Source: Gemmatimonadota bacterium
GTDB taxonomy: Bacteria > Gemmatimonadota > Gemmatimonadetes > Gemmatimonadales > GWC2-71-9
DNA length: 41,070 bases
Assembly: GCA_003222155.1 (NCBI GenBank)
Contig: QHUU01000097.1
Coordinates: 1-41,070, forward strand
Direction of reading: 5' to 3'
Shown piece by piece: positions 1-8,945 of this stretch. How positions within the stretch are numbered: position 1 is the stretch's first letter; each line of letters opens with the position of its first letter. Made by a program: the position numbers and the translations under genes. The notes under the pieces are model-generated. The model made no database searches. It was not told the DNA's origin and worked only from the letters and a program-made list of their open reading frames with translations.

Positions 1-627
1 CGCGCCGCGCGCGACCTGCCGTGGCGCAACACGCGCGATCCCTATCGCGTGCTCGTCTCCGAGTTCATGCTGCAGCAGACGCAAGTCGCGCGCGTGGCGG
101 AGTACTATCCGCGCTTCATCGAGCGGTTTCCGGACCTCGAGACGCTAGCGCGAGCCAAGCCGCGGGCCGTCAGAGAGCAGTGGGACGGGCTGGGTTATTA
201 CGCACGCGCGCGGAACCTTCATGCCCTTGCGAAAGACGTTACACGACGCCACGACGCCACGTTGCCAAGTGATCCCGAAGAGCTGATCAAGTTGCCGGGA
301 GTGGGGCCGTACACCGCGGGGGCGGTCGCTTCGTTCGCCTACGAGAAGCCGGTACCGGCCGTCGATACCAACGTCAACCGCGTGCTCCGCCGCGTGTTCT
401 TCGATCGTGCAACGCGCAACGTGCAACGCGCAACGAAAGTCTGGGAGCTGGCGCGAACCCTGGTGCCCAAGAACGGCAAACGCGCTTGGCGCTTCAATCA
501 GGCCATCATGGAGCTGGGAGCGCTTATCTGCGTGGCGCGGAGGCCGAAATGCCCGGAGTGCCCGGTGCGCACCGTGTGTAGGACCGGCAAATCTAGACGC
601 ACAGACGCACAGGGGAGAATAGGTTGA
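1..627 (+). CDS. mutY: A/G-specific adenine glycosylase MutY, 5'-partial and lacking the C-terminal domain
   Basis: MutY removes adenine mispaired with 8-oxoguanine in base-excision repair. The frame is open to the left edge, so the first residues are missing; 208 residues are visible. Seen directly: the catalytic Glu in SEFMLQQTQV (visible residue 21), the helix-hairpin-helix LPGVGPYTAGA, the catalytic Asp in AVDTNVNRVL (residue 122), and four iron-sulfur cysteines at residues 177, 184, 187 and 193 (C-x6-C-x2-C-x5-C). Typical MutY proteins run to about 350 residues, with a NUDIX-like domain that reads 8-oxoG. Here the protein stops 15 residues after the last cysteine, and its last residues (SRRTDAQGRIG) are encoded by the left arm of the hairpin repeat at 593-716. 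The C-terminal domain is not found in any frame downstream. The catalytic core looks intact. MutY identity is firm; activity on 8-oxoG:A without the sensor domain is open. Confidence 0.93.
   Translation, partial: RAARDLPWRNTRDPYRVLVSEFMLQQTQVARVAEYYPRFIERFPDLETLARAKPRAVREQWDGLGYYARARNLHALAKDVTRRHDATLPSDPEELIKLPGVGPYTAGAVASFAYEKPVPAVDTNVNRVLRRVFFDRATRNVQRATKVWELARTLVPKNGKRAWRFNQAIMELGALICVARRPKCPECPVRTVCRTGKSRRTDAQGRIG
406..433 (+). repeat. 14-bp perfect tandem duplication inside mutY
   Basis: The unit CGTGCAACGCGCAA occurs twice in direct succession. It encodes part of the linker just after the catalytic Asp region of MutY. The unit length is not a multiple of three, so gain or loss of one copy would shift the frame. 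Confidence 0.8.
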
Positions 628-716
628 GTAAAGACAGGTAGACCTGTTACTCCCCGCTGTTCTCCCCTGTGCGTCTGCTGCGTCTGTGCGTCTAGCCTTA
701 CCGCGTCTAGCTTTTG
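593..716. repeat. Hairpin repeat, CTAG family, copy 1
   Basis: The left arm starts with CTAGACGCACAGACGCAC and continues into AGGGGAGAA. The right arm is its reverse complement, ending in GTGCGTCTAG at 695, with a further GTCTAGCTTTTG to about 716. The core is GAGTAA..ACAGG / CCTGTTACTC. The same architecture occurs at 4751-4865 and 24768-24890. The stop codon of mutY lies inside the left arm. It fills most of the spacer to the kinase gene. It may be a non-autonomous palindromic element; terminator activity is also possible. Confidence 0.85.
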
Positions 717-743
717 CCTTTCTCCGTCTTATCGGTCTATCAT
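714..743 (+). promoter_or_regulatory. Candidate promoter of the kinase gene
   Basis: TTGCCT at 714-719 and TATCAT at 738-743 are spaced by 18 bp. The -10-like hexamer ends 5 nt before the GTG start at 749, and no Shine-Dalgarno sequence is present, which fits a leaderless transcript. The -35 box abuts the outer edge of the hairpin repeat. Confidence 0.4.
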
Positions 744-748
744 AGAGC

Positions 749-3859
<3,111 letters not shown>

Positions 3860-3864
3860 ACGGA

Positions 3865-4320
3865 TTACGACCTTCCGATGGTAACCGCGAACATCGCGAT
3901 CAGTCCCAGCGCTCCCGCGATCGACGCCGCGAGAATCTGCCGCTTGCGCAGCCGCGGAAACGCCTCGGGCAGCTGGCCCCCCGGTCCCGGCTCGAGCCGC
4001 GCCAGCTTGGCCGCCGTCGGGACGCTGATCGCCACGGCGCCGATCGCCCCCAGGAACCCCGCGCCCATCATGGCGCCGAGCCATCCCGGCACCTGCCCCG
4101 ACTCCATGTAGGGCCGGGCGAGAATGAACCCCGATAGCACCACCGCGATCGCTCCAGGCGCCACCAGGATGCGCTGCACCGCGCCGATGATCTTGTACGC
4201 CGTGAGCCGCTCGGCCGTCCCCATGCGTTTCGCGGTGACCCCCGCGACCATCGTCGCGATCCCCCCGCCGAGCCACAGCGTGAACCCCAGAACGTGCACC
4301 AGCAACAAGAATCCCCTCAT
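3865..4320 (-). CDS. Small four-helix membrane protein, DUF2269/CopD-like
   Basis: A 151-residue protein with about four hydrophobic segments: residues 3-25 (LLLVHVLGFTLWLGG), 47-67, 80-103 and 130-148. The first helix, with HVLGFTLWLGG, resembles the start of DUF2269 and CopD-like integral membrane proteins, where the conserved His may bind metal or haem. No substrate can be assigned. The start codon overlaps the stop of the upstream DUF2203 gene by 4 nt (ATGA), so the two are translationally coupled. It is convergent with the kinase gene, with only 5 bp between the stops. Confidence 0.65.
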   Translation of the reverse strand: MRGFLLLVHVLGFTLWLGGGIATMVAGVTAKRMGTAERLTAYKIIGAVQRILVAPGAIAVVLSGFILARPYMESGQVPGWLGAMMGAGFLGAIGAVAISVPTAAKLARLEPGPGGQLPEAFPRLRKRQILAASIAGALGLIAMFAVTIGRS

Positions 4321-4733
4321 CCCTCGCCTCCCACCGCTACCGGTATTGGGCGTCGGCCCGCGTATCCCGTCTCGAGCTCATGCCAGTGCTCGATTTTCTC
4401 TTCACCCTGCTTCCAGCACCAGAATATTTCCTTGCCGTCGAGCTTGCCGTAGAAATCCACCAGCCCCTGCTCGAATCCTTTGAACACGCAGCCGATCTGC
4501 TCCAGCTCTCCCAAGTAGTCGTTGATCCGTCCCGCCACCTCGTCGATGCGGGCGCGCAAGCCCACCTGCTCGGTCGATTCGCCCCATTCCGGTCGCGCCT
4601 GCGCCGCCACCAGCTCGTACTTTCCCACCAGGTCGCGCCACTCGGGATGCAGCGTCACGAGGTCGGCGACGATACGCTTCACGAGGGGAAGAGTACGATT
4701 GGCTTCGGCGAGAGTAAAATATTTACGGGGCAC
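4317..4733 (-). CDS. DUF2203 family protein
   Basis: A 138-residue soluble protein. It begins VPRKYFTLAEANRTLPLVKRI, the usual DUF2203 N-terminus, and ends with the family hallmark: GCVFKGFEQGLVDFYGKLDG, then EIFWCWKQGE, then IEHWHELETGYAGRRPI. Function unknown; the Trp/His-rich end suggests a conserved binding site. The open frame runs further upstream to 4832, but that part is encoded by a hairpin repeat and has no family similarity, so GTG at 4733 is preferred. A TATATT hexamer sits 6 nt before that GTG and there is no Shine-Dalgarno, consistent with a leaderless mRNA. It is the first gene of a two-gene unit with the membrane protein that follows. Confidence 0.85.
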   Translation of the reverse strand: MPRKYFTLAEANRTLPLVKRIVADLVTLHPEWRDLVGKYELVAAQARPEWGESTEQVGLRARIDEVAGRINDYLGELEQIGCVFKGFEQGLVDFYGKLDGKEIFWCWKQGEEKIEHWHELETGYAGRRPIPVAVGGEG

Positions 4734-4739
4734 AGTACC

Positions 4740-4745
4740 AATATA
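4740..4745 (-). promoter_or_regulatory. -10 element of the DUF2203 gene
   Basis: TATATT on the minus strand, 6 nt before the GTG start. The -35 region would fall in the arm of the adjacent hairpin repeat and shows no good match. Suggests leaderless transcription. Confidence 0.4.
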
Positions 4746-4750
4746 CGCGG

Positions 4751-4865
4751 AAATGCAAAAGCTAGACGCACCAGACGCACAGGGGAGAACAGGGGCGAGT
4801 AACAGGAATACCTGTTCACTCGAACTGTTCACCCCTGCGCGTCTGTGCGTCTAGTAGTTGCATTT
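4751..4865. repeat. Hairpin repeat, CTAG family, copy 2
   Basis: Outer arms AAATGCAA (4751-4758) and TTGCATTT (4858-4865) enclose CTAGACGCAC...CAGACGCACAGGGG and its complement ending GCGTCTGTGCGTCTAG at 4854. The loop-proximal core is GAGTAACAGG / CCTGTTCACTC. It lies between two minus-strand genes, after the CBS gene and before the DUF2203 gene. It is the most symmetrical of the three copies. Confidence 0.88.
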
Positions 4866-4866
4866 C

Positions 4867-5271
4867 CTATTCGCGCACAATCACTATCCCCTGAATGAAT
4901 TCTGGATGCGGTATGAACCCCACCACTCTCTTGTCCTGATTCACGACGACAATGGTCGAGCGTATGTGCGTGTCCTTCTCGTCCAGCTGTTCTATCCGGA
5001 AGCCTTCGAGCTCCGTGTCGGGGCTCACGACGATGGTGTCGGTACGCGCGTGGTCGAGCGCCTGGCAGTCGGTCGGGTCGTGGCCGGCGGCGACGCACTG
5101 CGTGACGATGTCGCGGTCGGATATGGTGCCGAGGTAGCGGCGGTCCTTGGGATTATCCACCACCGGCACGACCGAGATGTCCTTGGCCTGCATCAGCAGC
5201 GCCACCTCGGCGCTGGTGGCGCCGGCGGCGGCGACGAACGGCTCGGGGATCATGATTTCGCGGGCGAGCAC
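4867..5271 (-). CDS. CBS-domain pair protein
   Basis: A 134-residue protein made of two CBS motifs. The first is about 8-60 (TSAEVALLMQAKDISVVPVVD and YLGTISDRDIVTQCV); the second is about 72-130 (VVSPDTELEGFRIEQLDEKD and STIVVVNQDKRVVGFI). CBS pairs usually bind adenosine nucleotides and act as energy-state sensors. A stand-alone pair has no catalytic part, so the partner is unknown. GTG start; GGAG lies about 8 nt upstream on the minus strand. It is followed at once by hairpin repeat copy 2. Confidence 0.85.
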   Translation of the reverse strand: MLAREIMIPEPFVAAAGATSAEVALLMQAKDISVVPVVDNPKDRRYLGTISDRDIVTQCVAAGHDPTDCQALDHARTDTIVVSPDTELEGFRIEQLDEKDTHIRSTIVVVNQDKRVVGFIPHPEFIQGIVIVRE

Positions 5272-5304
5272 TCAGACCACTCCGTTCGTTGAATCGCGAG
5301 TGAA

Positions 5305-5324
5305 GTCGCGGCTTCAGCCGCGAC
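5305..5324. repeat. Palindrome providing the patatin stop codon
   Basis: Perfect 7-bp arms GTCGCGG / CCGCGAC around CTTCAG. The TGA stop of the minus-strand patatin gene (GGTCGCGGCTGA) lies inside. No U-tract follows, so it is not a classical terminator. Confidence 0.7.
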
Positions 5325-6198
5325 CAAATCTATCACCCAGTGCCCGCGTTGTTGCATCGTAGCCGGCCTTCAGGAATCTCTCACCAGCATCGGCAGCGAA
5401 CGTCGCCTCCCGCTCCGCCACGGCCCGCACGACGACCAGGCGCGCGGCGTCAGGCGGCCACGCCGCGATCGCCACCTCGGTCTGCGCCGCCATCATGATG
5501 CGGATCGCCTCGCCATGGGCGCGGATCAGAGGCGGCGGCAGCAGGCGGCGGAGGGGGGTGGAGGGCGGTGGAGGTGGCTCGTCGAAGCCGGGGCCCACGT
5601 GAACCGCCACCACCAGGTCCGCCGGGATGCGCCGCGCGACCTCGAGCGCCAGCACCGCCCTCAAGCCCCCGTCCGCCAGCCGCCGGCCGTTGATCACCGC
5701 GGGCGGGAAATAGAGCGGGAGCGCGCAGGAGGCGTAGAGGGCGTCATGGAGCCCCACCACCAACCCTTCCGATCGTCCCCCCTCTCCACGTAGTGGAGAG
5801 GGGGACAGGGGGTGAGGACCGAATAGCACCAGCTCGCCCGAGTCCAGGTCGGTCGCCGTGACGGTCAACGGGATCCGCAACTGGTCGAATCGCGTCGCCG
5901 GGACGAACCGCTCGATGGCGCGGCGCAGCCCGGCCGGCTTGAGCAGATGCGACGCGAACGCGCCCTGCAGCAGCGCGAGGGGATCGACCCGCGCCACGTC
6001 GCGCTGCGACAGCGACCGCGCCGCGATGACTATTTCGTCGTAGGTAGCTCCGCTGGCGCACGCCGCCGCGATCACGGCGCCCATGGACGTTCCCACCAGG
6101 TGTGGGGGCGTGAGCCCGGCTTCGGTGAGCGCCTTCCAGGCGCCGAGGCAAGCGAGGCTCTTCGCGCCGCCGCCCCCAAAAACCCCCACAACCCTCAT
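5314..6198 (-). CDS. Patatin-like phospholipase, RssA family
   Basis: A 294-residue serine lipid acyl hydrolase. Seen: the oxyanion-hole glycines in GVFGGGGAKSLACLGAWKAL (residues 4-23), the nucleophile elbow GTSMG (about 37-41) and the catalytic Asp in LADGGLRAVLALEVA. These make the Ser-Asp dyad complete. Members of this family cleave acyl groups from phospholipids or other lipids; the substrate here is unknown. Two oddities. Residues about 127-140 (HPLSPSPLRGEGG) are encoded by an in-frame palindromic repeat (5777-5803), and a proline-rich stretch (EPPPPPSTPLRRLLPPP) near residue 210 is encoded by GGTGGAGG-type repeats. The start codon lies close to the repeat cluster 6203-6303 and has no clear ribosome binding site. 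Confidence 0.88.
   Translation of the reverse strand: MRVVGVFGGGGAKSLACLGAWKALTEAGLTPPHLVGTSMGAVIAAACASGATYDEIVIAARSLSQRDVARVDPLALLQGAFASHLLKPAGLRRAIERFVPATRFDQLRIPLTVTATDLDSGELVLFGPHPLSPSPLRGEGGRSEGLVVGLHDALYASCALPLYFPPAVINGRRLADGGLRAVLALEVARRIPADLVVAVHVGPGFDEPPPPPSTPLRRLLPPPLIRAHGEAIRIMMAAQTEVAIAAWPPDAARLVVVRAVAEREATFAADAGERFLKAGYDATTRALGDRFGRG
5777..5803. repeat. Palindromic element inserted in frame in the patatin gene
   Basis: Arms CCCCCTCTCCAC and GTGGAGAGGGGG around a short TAGT-like centre, followed by ACAGGGGGTGAGG. On the minus strand it encodes part of HPLSPSPLRGEGG, which interrupts the expected junction between a beta strand (GELVLF) and the conserved DALYASCALPLYFPP segment. 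It resembles, in principle, the protein-coding palindromic elements known from Rickettsia. Confidence 0.75.
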
Positions 6199-6202
6199 GA
6201 AG

Positions 6203-6303
6203 TCGGAACGCGGAAGGCGGAACGCGGAACATCAGGTCGACCTTCGTGTCGCGAACCGACCTCCCACGTCTGTTCCGCATTCCGCGTTCCGCGTTCCGCG
6301 TTC
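6203..6303. repeat. Large hairpin of GGAACGC repeats
   Basis: The left arm, from 6204, is built of CGGAACGCGGAA units. The right arm (6271-6303) is built of TTCCGCGTTCCGCG units. Inside is a second inverted repeat, AGGTCG at 6234 and CGACCT at 6257-6262. It fills the whole spacer between the thioesterase stop and the patatin start. It resembles the other repeat loci in plan, but the sequence is unrelated. Confidence 0.8.
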
Positions 6304-6787
6304 ACTCACCTGCCCCCGTGTCGTATCTCCGATCCATGACCCGTGACGCCCGCCGCTTCGCCGCCCGGTCATAGCGCCGCTTCTCGTCCGCCGTCTCCGG
6401 CACGATCGGCGGCACTTCGGTGGGGACGCCCGTGTCGTCCAGCGCCACGTACGTGACGTAGCACGAGTTGGTGTGGCGCTTTTCGCCCGTGAGCACGTTC
6501 TCCGCGATGATCTTCACGCCCACTTCCATCGAGGTGCGGCCCGCGAAGTTGACGCGCGCGAACGCGCTGATCAGCTCTCCCACGTGGATCGGCTCCTTGA
6601 AGTCCACCTTGTCCACCGACACGGTGACGCAGGGCCGGCCGGCGTGGCGGATGGCGCATACCGCGGCGACGCGGTCCACGAGCGACAGGATGACGCCACC
6701 GAACACGTTGCCCAGCAGATTGGCGTGCTGGGGCATCATCAGCTCGGACATGACCGTTTCCGAGTCGCGCGGATGCTTCGCGCGCAT
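6302..6787 (-). CDS. Acyl-CoA thioesterase, hotdog fold (YciA-like)
   Basis: A 161-residue hotdog-fold hydrolase predicted to cleave acyl-CoA to free acid and CoA in the cytoplasm. Typical segments: MMPQHANLLGNVFGGVILSL, with the N-x-x-G-x-x-FGG pattern at about 20-33; then SVDKVDFKEPIHVGELI; and the second half GRTSMEVGVKIIAENVLTG. The C-terminus is basic (KRRYDRAAKRRASRVMDRRY). The open frame extends far upstream only because it overlaps the NAD synthetase gene. ATG at 6787 is preferred since it forms a TGATG overlap with the nadE stop and starts the family-like region. Probably co-transcribed with nadE. Confidence 0.88.
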   Translation of the reverse strand: MRAKHPRDSETVMSELMMPQHANLLGNVFGGVILSLVDRVAAVCAIRHAGRPCVTVSVDKVDFKEPIHVGELISAFARVNFAGRTSMEVGVKIIAENVLTGEKRHTNSCYVTYVALDDTGVPTEVPPIVPETADEKRRYDRAAKRRASRVMDRRYDTGAGE

Positions 6788-8604
6788 CAGTAGTCCACCG
6801 GCCTGAGATAGAACTCGCCGATCGCGGTCTGCGACATCACCGCCACCGTGGGCAGCCGCCGCTTCCAGTGGGTCGAGTCGAGCCGCCGCTCGACCTTGTC
6901 CACCTCTTCGCGCGTGAAGCCGCGCGCCACGATGTCCTCGGATTTCATCCCGCGGATCAGATAGTAGAGGATCCGGTCCACTTTGTCGTAGCTGATGCCG
7001 TAATCGCCCTCCGTCGTCTGCCCCGGGACGAGGTCGGGTGTGGGCGGCTTGCCGAGGATCACCTCGGGGACGCCGACGTGACGCGCCAGGGCGCGGACTT
7101 GCGTCTTGAACAGGTCGCCCAGCGGATTCACGGGCGGCGTGTCGTCGGCGTGCCAGGTGAAGTAGCCGAGCAGGCGTTCGCTCTTGTTCCCGGTGCCGAG
7201 CGGCAGAGCACGGTATTTCGCCGACAGGTCGAACAGCACGATCATGCGCTCGCGCGCCATCACGTTGCCGCGGCGCGTGGGATCGGCATCGCCCACTTGC
7301 GAGAGATAGCCGTCTACGGCGGCGGTGATGTCCACGGTGATCGCCTGAATCCCCAGTTGGTCTATGATCAGCTGGGCATGCTGCAGGCTCTCCGGGGACG
7401 ACGTCTTGTACGGCATCCGCACACCGATCACGTTTTCTTTGCCGAGCGCCTCGACCGCGAGGAAGGCGGTCAGTGACGAATCCACACCGCCCGACAGCCC
7501 CACGATCCCCTTGGTGAACCCGCGGCGCCGCACGACTTCGTCCTTCAGAAACGAAACCAACCACCGTCGAGCCAGGTCGCGGTCGATGGCGAGAGGGTCT
7601 CCCTCCTCCACGCCGCGTCCGACGACATGAATTGCGGATTGCGGATTGCGGATTGCGGATTTTAGAGACGCGCCGTTGGTCGCAGGGTCGAACTCCGCCG
7701 CCCGCGCTTTCCGTTTCCCCTTTCCCGGTTCCCCTTTCCCGAGGCTCTTGACGAGATGTGGGAGGTTGACCTCGAGGTCGGCTAGAAGGGGAGACTCTGC
7801 TCTCGCCCGCGTCAGCTCTTCGAAGTCGAGGTCGTACGTGAGCACCGCCTCTTCGAACAGCGGCCCCCGCAGTACGATCTCGCCGCCCGGGCTCACGACC
7901 ACCGAGCCGCCCGGAAACCCCTTCCCCCCTTCGAACCCCACCAGGCTCGCGAACGCGATCCACACGCCGTGCTCGTCCGCCATCCCCTTGAGGATCCGCT
8001 CCCACCGTACCACGCTCGCGGGCAGCCGGGTGCCCTCCTCGTCCATCCCAGTGCCCCGCGCCGGCGACGCGCTCGGCACGATCACAAGCTGCGCCCCCTG
8101 GAGCGCCGCGATCGTCCCGGTGATCGAGTGCCAGGCGTCCTCGCAGATGAGGATCGCGACGCGCCCAAAGCGCGTGTCGAAGGCCTGGATATCGCGCCCC
8201 CGCTCCACGAACCGCTCCTCGTCGAACACGCCGTAGGTCGGCAGGAACACCTTGCGGTGGACGTGGCGAATACCGGGTGAGTCGTTGCCGAGAGAGGCGT
8301 AAAGGCAAGAGTTGTAGAAGTGATTCTGGAACACCTCGTAGAACCCGACGGCCACATCGATGGGAGGGGCTCCCGCGGCCTCATGCTCGACGGTGAGATC
8401 ACGGAACAGCGTCCCCGCGGTCACGGCGACGTCGCGCACGCCGCCCTCGACGAAGTAGCCCGAGGTCGCCGTCTCGGGGAAGATCACCAGGTCGACCGGG
8501 GGGTCGAGCTTGGCGATCTGCGCCAGCACGCCGCCGATCTTCTGGAGATTGGCAGCGTACTCGCCCTTGCTGGGGCGGATCTGCGCGACGGCGAGGCGGG
8601 GCAT
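6787..8604 (-). CDS. nadE: Glutamine-dependent NAD(+) synthetase
   Basis: A 605-residue two-domain enzyme for the last step of NAD synthesis, amidating deamido-NAD with glutamine-derived ammonia. The N-terminal nitrilase-fold glutaminase domain (about 1-285) has its triad: Glu in VIFPETATSGY, Lys in HRKVFLPTYGVFDE and Cys154 in ILICEDAWH. The C-terminal synthetase domain (about 340-605) has the ATP-pyrophosphatase loop GLSGGVDSS and the motifs LGTGNKSE and GDLFKTQVRALA. The linker (about 287-325) is unusual: it is encoded by two simple repeats and reads GKGEPGKGKRKA...LKSAIRNPQSAI. It diverges from crcB across 27 bp and overlaps the thioesterase gene by 1 nt. A TATCTT hexamer 6 nt before ATG suggests a leaderless mRNA. 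Confidence 0.95.
   Translation of the reverse strand: MPRLAVAQIRPSKGEYAANLQKIGGVLAQIAKLDPPVDLVIFPETATSGYFVEGGVRDVAVTAGTLFRDLTVEHEAAGAPPIDVAVGFYEVFQNHFYNSCLYASLGNDSPGIRHVHRKVFLPTYGVFDEERFVERGRDIQAFDTRFGRVAILICEDAWHSITGTIAALQGAQLVIVPSASPARGTGMDEEGTRLPASVVRWERILKGMADEHGVWIAFASLVGFEGGKGFPGGSVVVSPGGEIVLRGPLFEEAVLTYDLDFEELTRARAESPLLADLEVNLPHLVKSLGKGEPGKGKRKARAAEFDPATNGASLKSAIRNPQSAIHVVGRGVEEGDPLAIDRDLARRWLVSFLKDEVVRRRGFTKGIVGLSGGVDSSLTAFLAVEALGKENVIGVRMPYKTSSPESLQHAQLIIDQLGIQAITVDITAAVDGYLSQVGDADPTRRGNVMARERMIVLFDLSAKYRALPLGTGNKSERLLGYFTWHADDTPPVNPLGDLFKTQVRALARHVGVPEVILGKPPTPDLVPGQTTEGDYGISYDKVDRILYYLIRGMKSEDIVARGFTREEVDKVERRLDSTHWKRRLPTVAVMSQTAIGEFYLRPVDY
7631..7658. repeat. ATTGCGG x4 heptamer array in the nadE linker
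   Basis: Four tandem copies of ATTGCGG, followed by ATTTT. On the minus strand they encode LKSAIRNPQSAI, between the glutaminase and synthetase domains. The heptamer is not a multiple of three, so copy-number change would shift the frame. Confidence 0.85.
7705..7742. repeat. TTTCCC-rich simple repeat in the nadE linker
   Basis: An imperfect array of GTTTCCCC / TTTCCCGG units. On the minus strand it encodes GKGEPGKGKRKA, a basic, probably unstructured linker segment. Confidence 0.6.
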
Positions 8605-8610
8605 GCGAGA

Positions 8611-8625
8611 AAGATAGTTTATTAT
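8611..8625. promoter_or_regulatory. Divergent leaderless promoters of nadE and crcB
   Basis: TATCTT (minus strand, 8616-8611) ends 6 nt before the nadE ATG. TATTAT (plus strand, 8620-8625) ends 6 nt before the crcB ATG. Only 27 bp separate the start codons, so neither mRNA can have room for a normal leader. Neither gene has a Shine-Dalgarno site. Confidence 0.5.
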
Positions 8626-8631
8626 GTGCGC

Positions 8632-8910
8632 ATGATCGCCTACATCGCCCTCGGCGGCATCCTCGGCACCGTGGCGCGCTACTTCGTGCAGGGCGCCTCG
8701 CAGACCCGCGGCGGCACCTTCCCCACCGGGACGCTCGCGATCAATCTCGCGGGGTCGTTCCTGCTCGGGTTCATCATGCGGTTCGCCACCGGCTCTACGG
8801 TCGTCTCCGCCGAGCTGCGCGGCGGCCTCACGATCGGCTTCTGCGGCGCATTCACTACGATTAGCACGTTCAGCTACGAGAGCATGCGACTGCTGGGGGA
8901 CGGCGAGTAG
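8632..8910 (+). CDS. crcB: CrcB/Fluc fluoride channel, apparently missing the last helix
   Basis: CrcB proteins form dual-topology dimers that export fluoride. Seen: GGILGTVARYFVQG in helix 1, the conserved NLAGSFLLGFI in helix 2, and GFCGAFTTISTFSYE in helix 3, which carries the Phe-box and Na+-binding region. Family members are usually about 110-130 residues with four helices. This one has 92 residues and stops right after helix 3 (ESMRLLGDGE), so helix 4 is missing. The sequence just after the stop is a GGTAGAGGTGAT / CTACCG repeat, which may mark the break. Either a truncated, possibly inactive gene or a degenerate partner of a second crcB elsewhere. ATG at 8632 is fixed by the motif spacing. 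Confidence 0.85.
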   Translation: MIAYIALGGILGTVARYFVQGASQTRGGTFPTGTLAINLAGSFLLGFIMRFATGSTVVSAELRGGLTIGFCGAFTTISTFSYESMRLLGDGE

Positions 8911-8945
8911 GGCGGTAGAGGTGATCCACTACCGTCTTCTGCCGT
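8911..8945. repeat. GGTAGAGG-family repeat after crcB
   Basis: CGGTAG...CTACCG arms enclose AGGTGATC, followed by TCTTCTGCCGTCTTCTAC. The wording matches the 12536-12623 repeat (GGTAGAGG, GGAGGTGAT). It occupies the space between the crcB stop and the convergent permease stop. Confidence 0.55.

Noticed and set aside
4734-4832. Upstream extension of the DUF2203 protein
   Set aside because: The added residues are translated from hairpin repeat copy 2 and have no family similarity; a GTG with a -10 box lies at the family start.
6302-8308. A single 668-residue protein on the minus strand
   Set aside because: This open frame only joins the thioesterase to an out-of-frame reading of nadE; its first 500 residues are Arg-rich shadow sequence.
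8605-8631. Fluoride riboswitch upstream of crcB
   Set aside because: Only 27 bp separate the divergent start codons, too short for the aptamer, and a -10 box fills the space.
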